This document shows positions 1-11,159 of a stretch of 64,000 nucleotides of DNA, piece by piece. This DNA is from Eucalyptus grandis (Eukaryota > Streptophyta > Magnoliopsida > Myrtales > Myrtaceae): the NCBI RefSeq assembly GCF_016545825.1, contig NC_052619.1, forward strand, positions 30,791,803 to 30,855,802, in the 5' to 3' direction. The first letter of the stretch is position 1. Each line of letters starts with the position of its first letter. The notes beneath the pieces were generated by a model. The model had not been told where the DNA came from. It saw only the letters and a list, made by a program, of their open reading frames with translations, and searched no databases. A program made the position numbers and the translations under genes.

Positions 1-480
1 CTAGCCAAGGTGAGGCCGAGCCTCACCCACGCCGGCGATGCTCGGCCGCCTTGGCCGGGCCAACTTGAGCTCGCCCGGATCCCGGCGAGGCCGAGCCTCG
101 CCTGGGGCCAACGATGCTCGAGCTCGCCCGATTCAACAAGGCCGAGCCTCGACAGGGCCGGCAACGCCGGCCTCGTCGGATTTGGGCGAGGCTATCGGCC
201 CCGTCGACCGGTCGCTTGACCTCAGCGACCAGCCAAAAGAAGAAAAAAATGAAAAATGAAAAAATAAATAAAAAGGAAAATTAAAATAAAAATATTTAAA
301 AATTAAAAGAAACAAAAAAGAATATAAATTTACCAAACGTATTTCTATTCATTTTTTATTTTTAGAACAAGTTTACTAAACGCGTCTTTCTAGTCAAAAA
401 TTGTTCCCCGAAATAGAAATAGTTTTTTTTTCTGTTCCCTGAACATCTTTGGAACAAAACACAAACAAACGCGCTCTTAA
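1..480. mobile_element. Truncated hAT-like non-autonomous element, right part
   Basis: A GC-rich stretch (about 1-235) rich in GCCGAGCCTCG-type words is followed by an AT-rich stretch, and the segment ends near 463-480 in CAAACGCGCTCTTA. The same composition and the words 'ttaccaaacg' and 'gttcccg' recur in the element at 2682-3435, so this looks like a second copy cut by the window edge. The terminal 'TAAGAGCGCGTTTG' (read on the minus strand) resembles hAT-type MITE ends. No coding capacity is visible; the short open frames over the GC-rich part are composition artefacts. Family assignment is inference. Confidence 0.45.
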
Positions 481-483
481 TGA

Positions 484-1029
484 CTCTATTCAACTTCTTT
501 TTAACCATTGCTTTGCTCCCATAAAATATGCACATGCGGGGGGTTTCCTTGTTTCTTATTTTCACCCTTTTCAATTGAATTATTTTCCTTCTCGACTTCA
601 CCTCGAAGTACTCTGCCTGATAATGGTTGGCCCATCGAGCTAGCTACCCTATGCATAGAAATTACTAGGCGGATCATATGCATATGCCCTTGGTAGCACG
701 TTCTTGATTTTTTAAACATGTTATTATTACCTTGGTGGTTTAGGCCTATTGGGTGGACTGTCACATAATTCATGCGCTGGGCAAGCTGTAATAAGCTTTA
801 CTTTTGGGCTGTGATCGAGAATGAATTTTCTAAGTGTCAAAGGAAAAAAACAGAAAACAGGCCTGAACAAGGAAGAAAGTTTAGCAGAAATACGTACCTT
901 TAATTCAAATAGGGAGAGCAACATCTCCGTCAAAGATCAGTTCAGCAATTTCTTTGATCATTGACCAAGTGAATCATAGCCTTTACTGCAGATTGAGTAC
1001 TTTCAATGCACAAATCGAACAGAAATAGG
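484..1029. other. Intergenic, nothing recognised
   Basis: No gene or repeat is recognised here. The sequence is AT-rich with stops in all frames. It lies between the truncated element at the left edge and the first malate dehydrogenase intron relic. Confidence 0.4.
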
Positions 1030-2216
1030 GCGTAAGCTGTTGTAGTGATTTTCATTTTGTTAAGCGTTCGTGACAAGCTTCGGAGTATTGAGGCCACCTA
1101 AGGAGTACGCTGTTACAAGCAAGCATTTTTTTTCGCGAGACGAATGACTCTGTATTTTATAATGTTAGAGTCTCTAAACTCTTTAAATTAATAATGCCAT
1201 TTTGAAGATGTGGGCATGTATCTTTTGCAAGTCAACTCTTCTGGTGTGAAGCCTCTGCCTATGCATCGTAATGAACATAAGAGAGCTCGTTATTATCTCT
1301 AATTGTGGAGGTCATGGAATTCGATTTACCAATGCCACCTTGGAAACCTATCCACTGCCACTACCCAAGAAAAAGTGTTTATAAAGATCTTTGTGGATTT
1401 TAACGGGACACCTCGCGTTTGAAAGTATGTACCGGGTGATTACTCTGTCTTTGGCTAGAGGCAGAAGCAAGCAGTTGTGGAGAATATCTAGTTTCTGATT
1501 ATTTTGTCTGGTCCTCATTAATGGAAACAAAGGAAGGTAACAGAAAGAATGTAGAGGCAATGCACCATATATCTCTTGTTGTTACGGCTAAGAGAATTAC
1601 TTAAATTTTGATGATAAAGTTCAAGCAGTGATAGAATTGTGTACCTCTTTTCTAAAATTGATTGTTGATGTCTAACCAGAACTGTATTTTTTTTTTTTTT
1701 GGCATCTATTTCCACAGTGAAATTATGACATGACATCTTGGGCTTTGCTTCTCAACTTCCTTACATTTTTGTAGTGGAGCCCAACTGAACTGTGTACGAA
1801 GAATGTAGAGACAGAGCACCATACATCTCTTGTTGATATCGCTAAGAGAATTACTCAAAATTTGATTGTAAAGTTCGAGCAGTGACAGAATTGTGTATCT
1901 CTTTTCTAAAAGTGATTGTTGATGTCTAACCAGAACTGTATTTTTTTGCATCTATTTCCACAATGAAATTATGACGTGACATCTTAGGCTTCGCTTCTCT
2001 GCTTCCTTACATTTTGGAGTGGGGCCCAACTGAATTGTGCTCGTCTATGCCTTGACAACTTTCAGGCTAAGCTAGAGCAAGCTTGGCAACTCTCTCAATG
2101 GTCAGTACTTTTGGCCCTTGAGATGTAGTCTCATCTCTTTCACGAACTAGAAATTCGATGGCTTTCTGATATGCGGACTCTTTTCACATGCTCAAATAAC
2201 GTGAAAATGAAATATG
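1030..2216 (+). pseudogene. Malate dehydrogenase relic P1 (intron 6 and exon 7)
   Basis: From about 1040 the sequence matches, by eye, the long MDH intron also seen at 39785-40410, 43230-43800, 56200-57800 and 19665-20258: shared words include 'gtttctgattattttgtctg', 'ggcagaagcaagcag' and 'catcttaggctt'. At about 2072-2107 lies a degraded exon reading like A-K-(x)-GAG-SATLSM of plant NAD-MDH, followed by the correct next intron, which stops abruptly at about 2216 (atatgcaa, where other copies have atatgcag and exon 8). Within the intron, a roughly 200-bp block is duplicated (about 1555-1720 and 1800-1960). It is non-functional. It lies immediately upstream of the TNL1 promoter region, like the other MDH pieces upstream of TNLs. 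Confidence 0.7.
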
Positions 2217-2681
2217 CAACCATTGAATTTTGGATCTCTCTTTCTCCAAAAATTAGATCAAAAAATGAGGATTTTTCTCATACTTACAAACCGATCATTA
2301 ATTCCTTTCACAACTAATGTGAGACAATCTTAACAATTTTCTTTCATACATTAGGCTCTTCATCAGAGTTATAACAATCCTTAACTCTTTCATGTGTAAC
2401 GGTTGAGTTCAAATTTGTTGACATGGGCTCTGATACCAACAACGAAAGTGAGGTACTCTTTTCTTCTATTTTCGTATTTGGGCATCGGCAAAGACTTCAG
2501 GCTGCACCCTCCAGAGGACAACTCACATCCAATAAAATAATGCTAAGAGAGTACGCCTCTCCGGGAACCGGAACCAAACCCTACAGTGTCTTGACTTTCA
2601 AAGACTTTCTAGTTATTGCTCTCAGATCTGGGCTCTCTCTCTTTTTTCCGACGGCGATCTTCCCCTCTCTAGTCTTGATTT
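2217..2681. other. Upstream region of TNL1
   Basis: No gene. The part 2480-2680 has words shared with the upstream region of TNL2 (26320-26420 and 26850-26900: 'gaggacaactca', 'gagtacgcctc', 'tctgggctctctctc'), so this is the paralogous promoter or 5' flank. At about 2428-2441 the plus strand reads 'gggctctgatacca', the complement of a tRNA-Met primer-binding site, suggesting a minus-strand LTR-retrotransposon scrap. Confidence 0.4.
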
Positions 2682-3435
2682 AGGGTGCGTTTGGTAATGA
2701 TTCTGTTCCCGAGAACTGATTTTGACAAGAAATAATTATTTTTTATTCTGTTCCCGGGAACTGATTCTAAGTAAAAGAACGTGTTTGGTAACTGTCTAAA
2801 ATTTATGATTCTGGAATATAATTGCGTTTGATAACATGTTCATTGATTATGTTCCAAATTAATTTTTTTAAAATTTTTAAATAATTTTTCTACTTTTTTA
2901 CTTTTTTTCTTTTCTTTTTTTCCTTCTTTCCTTTTTTTTTTTTCCTTTTTCTCCTATTTTTCTTCTTCTTCTTGGGCCGGTCGCCGGACCGGCGATCGGC
3001 CTGACGAGGGCCGGCGACCTCACTGGAGCGTCGCCGGCCCTCGGCGAGATCGGCTCGTCGACCGAGCCTCACCGGTGGACGGGCGAGCCTCGTCGAGGCT
3101 GGGCGAGGCTCGCTTGGCCACCGCCGAGCTAGGCAAGCCTCCGACGAGCTTGTCGAACCGGCGGCGGCCGGCGGCGAGTGGTGGGCGGTGGCCGACGGCG
3201 GCGGGCGGCGGGGGCGGCGGTCGTGGGATGGCGGAAGGGAAGAAGAAGAGTTTTATTGTGTTGATTATTTTTTTTATTCTCGGACGCAAAATCAACTTTT
3301 TTTTTATTCTCAAATCTTCTCCCAAACTGATTTTGGAAACAAAAATTTTACCAAACGCGATTCTCGTCCCAAACTAATTATGGGAACAAAAATCAGAATC
3401 AGACACTGTGTTTGGCACGTTGCCAAACAAGGCCT
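2682..3435. mobile_element. hAT-like non-autonomous element inserted in the TNL1 5' region
   Basis: The left end reads TAGGGTGCGTTTGGTAA and the right end TTGCCAAACAAGGCCTTA, imperfect terminal inverted repeats of the hAT-MITE type. The middle (about 2975-3230) is GC-rich and purine/pyrimidine-skewed like the segment at 1-235. The flanks join words that are contiguous in TNL2: 'agtc' on the left, 'gctgtctcatct' on the right (TNL2 about 26925-26945), so TNL2 supplies the empty site. I could not find a clean 8-bp target duplication. The small frames inside (3020-3325, 3075-3377) are not genes. Confidence 0.6.
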
Positions 3436-3682
3436 TAGTTGCTGTCTCATCTCTGTTGGCCATCCATCAACGCATCAAGTACTCTCTCTTTAATATCAGT
3501 TTCGTTTTCAATTTCTTTAGTGGTTTGCCGTAGACAATCAATGGCTGGGAGCTCGTGACTAACCATACCCATATTTTTTCTTTTGTTTTTAAACTTCCCC
3601 TAGTTGATGTCCCGCCTCAAGCAAGCTCATTCACAATTTTCATCCAGCTCGATTCTGTCTCAAGTCTCGTTCACTACGGGGG

Positions 3683-4156
3683 ATGGCACCAGCCACTAAC
3701 GAATCAGGAATGGTGTTCGAGGTATTCCTGAGTTTTAGGGGACCGGATACTCGGGACAACTTTACTAGTTGTCTCTATCATAACATGATGGAGAAAGGAA
3801 TCCGCATCTTTAAAGACAACGGAGAGCTTCGAGTAGGCGAGAAGATTGGAAATCTTTTGCAAGCCCTTGGAAACACTCAAATCTATATCCACATCTTCTC
3901 CAAGGGCTTTGCTTCAAGTCCATGGTGTCTCCATGAGGTTGCGCATATGGTAGATTGTACTTTAAAGTCAGATGGGAAGAAGGAGATCCTCCCAGTTTTC
4001 TTTGACGTGGAGCCAGATGATGTCAAGCTTAGAACCAAATTGTACAGAGATGCTCTGTCTGAGCATGAGAAGAGGTAAGCTCCCATGAAGTGAAGCGCTG
4101 GGGAGAGCTCTTGTTGAGGTTCCGACTAGAGTAGGTTGGAAGCTGGAAGGACAAGG
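3683..4156 (+). CDS. TNL1 exon 1: TIR domain, frameshifted at its end
   Basis: The ATG at 3683 aligns with the starts of TNL2 and TNL3. The frame reads FEVFLSFRGPDTR, then a GIRIFKDNGELR segment and SSPWCLHEV, the TIR motif that contains the catalytic glutamate of plant TIR NADases (residue 85 here). One codon is missing compared with TNL3 (KIGNLL against KIGGNLL). After SEHEKR a one-base deletion relative to TNL2 brings TAA into frame at 4076-4078, truncating the protein at 131 residues. The remaining exon sequence up to the GTAAG donor at 4157 is still recognisable, with a second one-base loss. TIR-only proteins can signal in plants; whether this one is expressed is unknown. Confidence 0.75.
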
Positions 4157-6005
4157 GTAAGTTTTTCATAACTTTTCTGAGTTTTTAATTTTAATATAAT
4201 CTGAGGACGCGTTCTTTCAAGCATGTTATACATTCAAAAATATGTAAGTTGAAAAAGGTTATTTCCAATGTTGATGTCATCGTTAAGTTGTTTTAATGCT
4301 AAGTTAGCAGTCTCTTTGGTCGTCAAAATATTAAAACAAATATAAATGGCTATATAAACAATTTTCAACAATTTAAAAAAAGAAAAGAAAAAAAAAGAAA
4401 AGTGAAGACAACAAAAATACAAAATGCTAATTCATCGTAGGTCAAACATACCAGTAGCATATGAACTAATCATATATTTGATCAATCTCAAAAAACTGCC
4501 AACACAATAGAAGCAATAAAAGTCGGTCGATGAAAATAAGATTTCAACAAGGAACAATTTATTAGTTTTATGTAGATAAGGAAGCAATCGGGTCGACTGT
4601 CATTTTCTCTGCTATTATTAAAGGAATTCTATAGACTGTTATAGATGGTGAATTCTTTCTATAAAATCTCAACGCTTCCCCTCATGTTTCAATGGTGCCT
4701 TTTGCCAAAAAAATAAACACACAAAACATTAACGCACGTTTAGTTGCAGTAATGGATATCACATCACAGATTTGTAATTCTGATTTTAGGAGTACTTCGG
4801 GAATTCTGGTAATAGTCCTCCTTTATTATACATGTTGTTCACAAAACCAAACAGGGTAAAAGATTTATTGAAACTTTTTTAAACTTTCAACATAACAACT
4901 ATAACATAGATGGTCACTAGGAGTAGTAATCTGGTATCACTCCCCCACTTTCTTCGTAACTAATTTGAGATGGGATAATATGTATTGACAACGTCTCCGC
5001 TGCCACGTGGACACTTAGCACGCATTAATTGGCTCTTTGGTTGCTCACATGTGCACTTAACTTAAGAATAATTTTCCCACTAAAAGCTCCACGTCTCTCC
5101 CTTGTCACACCGCTTGACGCAGGACCCAAGCTTGGCTCGTCACCATTCTTTAATTTCTCCTCAAGAGAGGTAGCTTCACTAAATCGACGTTTTAATCGAT
5201 ATATCTTGCTAAGATCTCCATGGTAATGGCTAGATCGACAGTATCTCGGTATTGCCTCAAGAAAGATGGTAGAGTAGAAAAGATAGGAGAAATCGTTTTG
5301 ATTCTGGATGGATCCCTTTTTTGTTTATCAACGGCATCTGATAGTGTCTCCTAGATCTCATCAGGATTTAGATAGAGACTTGGAGACGCGGCACAAAGTG
5401 AACCTTCTATGCCGATTATATTTTCTCTCATGAGCATTCTATGACGTGAGTTAATTGTTGCTGATATTGAATTTTTAACAAGCCAAAGGCCTCGTTACTA
5501 AAGCTAATTCTCATTTATTTAATCTATGAATAAGTAGAAGGAAGGAATAGTCACAAAGATATAATAAGATTCTCTTCCACTCTCTTCTGTGCTTCAACCG
5601 TATATGAAATGACCTAATTTCCTTCATTTTTTTTTTCTTTCGTGAACACACGAAGAACCGTAAAATCGACCATTTATTTCTTTTTGTTATTATCCGAACT
5701 CTTTCTTTTTTTTTTCTCTTAATCACTGCATCCAGACCGAGTGCTAGTTTGAACCCAATTAATGAGTTTGGGCAGCAGTGTTAGCGTTTAAACCCAACCA
5801 ATGGAAATCTGGCCAGCAGCCACAGTAGCTCGGGGTTCTTATGTTTACATGAAATCAAATTTTTTATTTAAAAAGCTGCCACTGCTTGCAAAACGGTCTT
5901 AATATATGTACGTTATCTTATTCAAATCGTATATGCCTGAAAGCAAAGAATAGTATGGTGTCATCATTTTCTCAATCTGAATTTATCCACCATCTCTATA
6001 CGCAG
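4157..6005 (+). other. TNL1 intron 1
   Basis: This is an AT-rich intron between the TIR and NB-ARC exons, with a GTAAG donor and a CGCAG acceptor. It is colinear with intron 1 of TNL2 and TNL3 (for example 'aatagtcctcctttatta', 'gaaatgacctaatttcctt', and the tandem 'aacccaatcaatg' motifs before the acceptor). A stretch near 4735-4850 (acgcacgtttag to ccaaacagg) is absent from TNL2 and may be a MITE scrap. No genes are visible. Confidence 0.6.
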
Positions 6006-7128
6006 GTATGGGGAACCTATAGAATCGATTGTTCAAGAGGTTCAACTTAAGTTGAAGGTGAAGAATAGATCTCTTCCTGACCATCTAGTTAAAATGGATG
6101 ACGAAGAAGCTATAGAGGAATTGTTGGATTTTGACTTTGATGACGTACGATTTGTCATAATCCATGGGACAGGTGGTATTGGTAAATCAACTCTTGCTAA
6201 GGTTATCTTCAATCAATTCTTGTTCAAATTCAACTACTCTAGTTTCCTCGAAGACGTCCAAGACTTGTCACAACGTCATGGTCTTTTACACGTGCAAAGA
6301 AAACTGTTATCCGACACACTAGGCTCGAACTCTATTGATGGAATCCATGATACTAACGATGGGATCAATCGCATAAGAAAAGGACTTAGCAACAAAAAGG
6401 TTATGGTTGTTGTTGACAATGTGAACAAGGAGCAACTTGAGAACCTTGTAGGAAGCGACAAATGGTTCGGCTTCGGAAGCAGGATTATCATCACAGTCCG
6501 GGACAGAAGAACAATAATAGATAGGACAATGTCTGATGAGTACAACCAAATGGGATCTAGCTATTACATGGACTACCCAATGAAGGAGATGTCTTTGGAT
6601 CGAGCAATTCAGCTTTTTAGCAAGCATGCCTTCAGAAGTGATGCTCCTCCAAAAGATTGGCACAATTTCTCGATAGAAGTCGTGTCAAGCATAGGAAGGC
6701 TTCCTTTGACCCTGGAAGTCGTGGGTTCTCTTTTTGCCCGCACGGTGAGATCAGAGTGGGGCGAGACATTGAAGGACTTAAAGCAAGTCCTATGTGATAA
6801 AGTCCGAGACACACTGATGATAAGTTTTAACAAATTGGACTGCAAAAGAAAAGAAATATTCCTAGACATTGCATGTTTTTTCACTGAGGAGGATAAGACA
6901 CATGCATATTACATGTGGGATGATTGCGGATATTCCCCACGTAGTGCAATTGATGATCTTCTCCTTATGTCGTTGATAAAGATCGATGAGGACAATAAGT
7001 TCTGGATGCATGATGAACTTAAAGCCCTAGGAAGGTACATTGTCAAGGAAGAGAGTTTTGAAGATGCTGGAAAGCGTCGTTGGGTGTGGATTGATGAGAA
7101 TATGCTAGACATACTGAGGAACAGTGAG
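6006..7128 (+). CDS. TNL1 exon 2: NB-ARC nucleotide-binding domain, open
   Basis: This exon is open throughout and starts in phase to complete the GYGE codon after the TIR exon. Motifs in order are the P-loop GGIGKST (6172-6192), kinase-2 VMVVVDNV (Asp-Asn at 6415-6420), RNBS-B GSRIIITVRD, GLPL-like GRLPLTLEVVGS, the TNL-type RNBS-D FLDIACFF, and the MHD motif in FWMHDE (7006-7014). It is the ATP/ADP switch of the receptor. Kinase-2 has DN where TNLs usually have DD, as in both paralogues. The donor is GAG|GTGGAA at 7128/7129; reading past it gives a stop at 7153. Confidence 0.85.
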
Positions 7129-7609
7129 GTGGAAGTTTTTAGAATATATAATTAATCCAGCAGATTCTTTCGTTGTGTGCTTTAAAATCGAGAATATCAG
7201 CATGCTTTGTTTACTAATTTATAGAGACATGGAAAGCGACTCTATAAACTACAATAGTTTATTTCATGCCTTACCCATGTGAAACGAGGAGAAAGCTAAG
7301 GAGCAGTTCGGTCAGTTGAAAATTTTCTTTTCTTGTTTCGGTGAGAATGAAATGAGTTCTTTGTTTCCTTCAAAAGATATCTAGTCTGTGAAAGGACAGA
7401 AAAATCAACACCGAATTAACATTTTAAACATGCTTGGTTTTGTCTTATTTTTCAAATTGACAAAAAAAAAGAAAATTAATTTTGTTACAATCTGCATTTT
7501 ATTTAGGTAGAATGCGGGGTCGAAGAAGAACTACTGATATTGATGCTACTTCCTTGGTTTATTGCTCCTATGGTGCGCACTCATCTTTATCCTTTGCTAT
7601 TACTGGCAG

Positions 7610-7882
7610 GAAAAACGAAGCATACGAGCACTCGGTTTGGGTATTAGTCATGACTTGACCCCTGAAGAATTAGCCTGTTTGCCAATGTTGAAGTTCCTTA
7701 AAGGGGAAAGAATAAATTTTGTAGGCGACTTCAAAAATCTTCTTTGTAGTCTAAGATGGCTTTCCTGGTGTGATTGCTCATTGCATCTTCCAGCGACAAA
7801 CCTCCATCTGGTGAATTTAGTTGTGATTGACCTTTCAAGGAGCAATGTCACCCACTACTGGAGTGGATGGAGGCAAATCAAG
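7610..7882 (+). CDS. TNL1 exon 3: NB-ARC to LRR linker
   Basis: This exon is exactly 91 codons, the same length as exon 3 of TNL2. It begins EKRSIRALGLGISHDLTPEE after a CAG acceptor at 7609 and ends at GWRQIK with a GT donor at 7883. It contains the first LRR-like strands (LVNLVVIDLSRSNVTHYW) typical of TNL proteins. It is open and free of lesions. Confidence 0.75.
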
Positions 7883-8010
7883 GTACCGACACACCTCACC
7901 TGCTTACTTTTTCTTCAAATTCTCTCAATTGACCGTTGCTATTTAGTTGCATGCCACTAGTTTCTCATACTTTTCGTTCACATGTAATTGGCCTTTCTTT
8001 TCCATCACAG

Positions 8011-8872
8011 GCGAAAAAGTTGAAAATTATAGATTTGACGCGCTGCAAAATGTTGACCAAGACACCTGATTTTTCTGAGTTTGGCAAGTTGAAGAAATTG
8101 ATTCTCGCTAATTGTGTGAATTTTTCTGCAATTGATAGCTCAATCAGTAAGCTAAAACTGCTAAGTACTTTGAATATCACTGGATGTGATTCCCTCGGAG
8201 AGTTGCCCAAAGAAATTGGTTCTCTATAATGCTTGATGGAGATTATCATGCCCTTTAGTTCCGAACCGTTTGAGTTTCCTGAGACACTAGGCAATCTAAG
8301 ATCTTTGATGAAGTTTGAAATTCGATCTCATGAAGGTATCAACCAACTTCCTCACTCTATTGGAAGGCTAACAAATCTCACGCACTTGCTTTTGATTGGG
8401 TGCAAGTATCTACATGAGCTTCCGACGCTATTGAGGAACTTGAATCATTGGTCGAGTTGGATTTACGAGAATCGGGGATCTACGTTCTACCTAATTCTAT
8501 TGGAAATCTGAAGAGACTGAAAATCATGAGGTTGGCATGCACAAAGATACAAATGATACCTTGTGCTCTTGGAGGGGTGGAGACACTTGAAGTGCTGGAT
8601 GCCTCCTTTTGTCGGAGTCTCAAGCATGCAATCCCGTGGGAAATATGGAGCTTGACCCGTCTAAAAATCTTGGACTTAGAATGGAGTCCAATCCCTACAG
8701 TGCCACCAAAGATTAGTGGTTTTTCTAGTCTCCAAACACTTAAAATTGGAAGCAACCAGCTTTCGCAGTTGCCAGAGCTTCCCTCGAGTTTAAAATACTT
8801 ATGTGTTAGAACTGCTAAATTCCCTTTCCTTCCCGACCTCTCGAACCTACTGCGTTTAGAATTAGCAAAAAT
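8011..8872 (+). pseudogene. TNL1 exon 4, 5' part: LRR domain with stop and frameshift
   Basis: After a CACAG acceptor the frame reads KKLKIIDLTRCKMLTKTPDF, a conserved TNL LRR entry. TAA at 8227-8229 stands where TNL2 has a glutamate codon. The frame then continues as LRRs (FPETLGNLRSLMKFEI) until a one-base loss near 8425 relative to the other copies, and resumes as ELDLRESGIYVLPNSIGNLK. It has only one copy of the 141-bp LRR module that is present ten times in TNL3. At 8873 the coding sequence is cut by the 5' LTR of a copia element. Confidence 0.8.
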
Positions 8873-9409
8873 TGTTAAAGAACAAAGGTCAAAACCACAG
8901 TCTACAAATACTGATGGAAGTAAAGAAACAGAGCAAAACAAGTTGAAGCAAGAATAGAGCGAAGTAAGCTGAAGTCAAACGGGCGAGCTCGAAATAAGGA
9001 AAAGAAAAGGCCGAGCTGGTGATCCGTGAAGAATCGAGTTGGCAATCCAGAAACGTAAGATTGACTGCAGCTACGCCAAGAGCCATACAAGTGTCAATAT
9101 AACAAGGTATAGTTAGTTTGATGATTCAATCTTGTAACAATATACTTTTGTTAAGTCCGTTTTTGAAAAGAAGTTTTTTGGAACGAAGATATAAAAGCTC
9201 CGCTATTGTAGCGAAGCTGGATGAAGAACGTATGATTCTCTCAATTCTCTCAATTGCTTTCATTTTCTTTGAAGTAGAACTACGGTTGATTGTATAGATT
9301 GAGAGAAGTAGAAAAGAGATCTTACTTGATGTAATTGATCGATTCGGTTCTATCGGTATACGAGTTCTTTACCTCATATGCGTTCATCTTTGATATCCGT
9401 ATCTTCACA
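8873..9409 (+). repeat. 5' LTR of the copia element
   Basis: The LTR starts TGTTAAAGAACAAAGG and ends ATCTTCACA. A TATA-like box (TATAAAAG) lies at 9190-9197. It is the same length as the 3' LTR (537 bp) but differs at many CG sites that are CA or TG in the 3' LTR, and several CAG positions of the 3' LTR read CG here. Confidence 0.9.
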
Positions 9410-9420
9410 TGGTATCGAGC

Positions 9421-10802
9421 ATTCTTCCCCCAGTAGTTCGTGATCTTCTTTCTCCATTGCTGAAAGCTTGTACAGGAAGCTTGTACAGAGGCTGCATGAT
9501 CAAGTTCAACAATACCTCAGAAGAATCGATATTCAAAGGTTTGATTTTAGATACTCAAAGGTCACCTACTTGTTCTGTCATATCTTCAAAGTGTCTCGGT
9601 ATACAGAATGACAACCAGAGTGCAGAAGTATTCATTTCCGATTCATGTGAATATAGCAAATTTTGCTACAATCAAGCTGACAAAGGAGAATTTTCTACAT
9701 GGCAAGCTCAATTTCATAGGTTTCTAAAGAGTCAAGATTTAATCGGGTTTATTAATGGTGAAACATCTTCTCCAGCACAAACGATACAAGCTGAGATTGA
9801 GGGAAGGCAAACACAAGAAATAAACCCTGATTATCTAGATTGGATAAAGACTGATCAGTTAATCTCATCCTAGATAAGTGGAGCAGTATCTGAAAATAAT
9901 CTAAGTCTGATAATTGGCTTAGAGACTTCATTCGAGATATGGCAAACTCTTATAAATCGTTTCTACACGTAGATCTGTAGCAAAGGAGTTCGAATTAAGA
10001 GGGAAATTACAAGCTTGCAGGAAAAGAGATAGATCATTGAGTGAATATCTTCGAGAGTTCAAGTCCATTTGTGATCAGTTAAATGCTATTGGAAAACCGG
10101 TTGATGACATAACCAGGATGTTTGGAGTTCTTGAAGGTTTAGGATCGAGAATATGAAAGCTTTAGAACAACCATGTACTATCTCAAACCTCAACCAGAAT
10201 ATGATGAGGTTATTTCTCAACTTGAAAGGTTTGAGACTAGGCTACAAACATATTCTGTAAATCAGCTCAATACTAACCTAGCATACTATTGACAAAGAAA
10301 GACTGGAATAAATCCGCAAAGGCCAAATTTCAGAAACCAAAGAGGAAATATTCGAGGTGGGCATAACTATGGCAGAGGACAAATTACTAACAGAAGGAAT
10401 AATGGGAGTAACTTTTCTAGATCAGGAAGGAATCATCAATATCAAGAGAATAACCCAATACAACACAACAAGATCAGGTTATTAAGGACAATCTGGTCTA
10501 ACTACGGACGGGGTTTTAGACCATATACAAATTCTTCTCAAAGGTATCAAGGTGTTAGATCCTATCCACCACAAAGCTCAATTAGCAACAAGTATGTGCA
10601 GAGCTCGAAACCAGTAAGTAATGGTCCTCTGGAATGTCAAATTTGCAAAAGGCCAGGGCACACAGCTCTTCGATGTTGGTATCGTTTTGACAACTCATAT
10701 CAAGTAGAGGAAATACCAACTGCATTAGCAGCCATGCATATTGAAGAACCTTACGGTACAGAATGGTACCCAGACACAGGAGCTACATCTCACATTGCTG
10801 CG
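9421..10802 (+). pseudogene. copia gag and protease region, degenerate
   Basis: An open stretch up to 9873 encodes part of a copia gag protein (EFSTWQAQFHRFLKSQDLIG, with the WxxWxxxxxxxL-like core). It breaks at a TAG at 9871-9873, and further stops follow. A CCHC zinc knuckle, CQICKRPGHTALRC (CX2CX4HX4C), lies at 10635-10676, and the aspartic protease active site DTGA at 10773-10784, followed by a stop at 10803. The order is correct for a copia polyprotein, but the frame is broken several times. Confidence 0.85.
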
Positions 10803-11159
10803 TAACTGGTATGATTCACGACTACTCTGCATATAGTGGTACTAACACTGTTATGATTGGAGATGGATCCTGTTTGTCGATTTCAAATATTGGTAATGGA
10901 ATACTGCATACAAAAACAAGCATATTACCATTAAAAGATGTTCTAGTAGTTCACAAATCAAAAAGAATCTGATTTACGTATCAAAGTTAATGATGACTAT
11001 CCTGTTCTCTTATTTTTGATAAATATGGGGTTTATATGAAGGACAATTACAATCATACAACAAAGTGAAGCTAGGAAGGAAAATCAAGGGGCTGTATCCA
11101 AGTGGACCCTAAAATCACAGTTCACTTCACTCGGGTTCAACGGGAAGTGGGAGAAGATG

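Noticed and set aside
10763..10972. Second frame over the copia protease region
   Set aside because: It partly continues the protease after a frameshift (VMIGDGSCLSISNIGNG), so it belongs to the decayed polyprotein and is not a separate gene.
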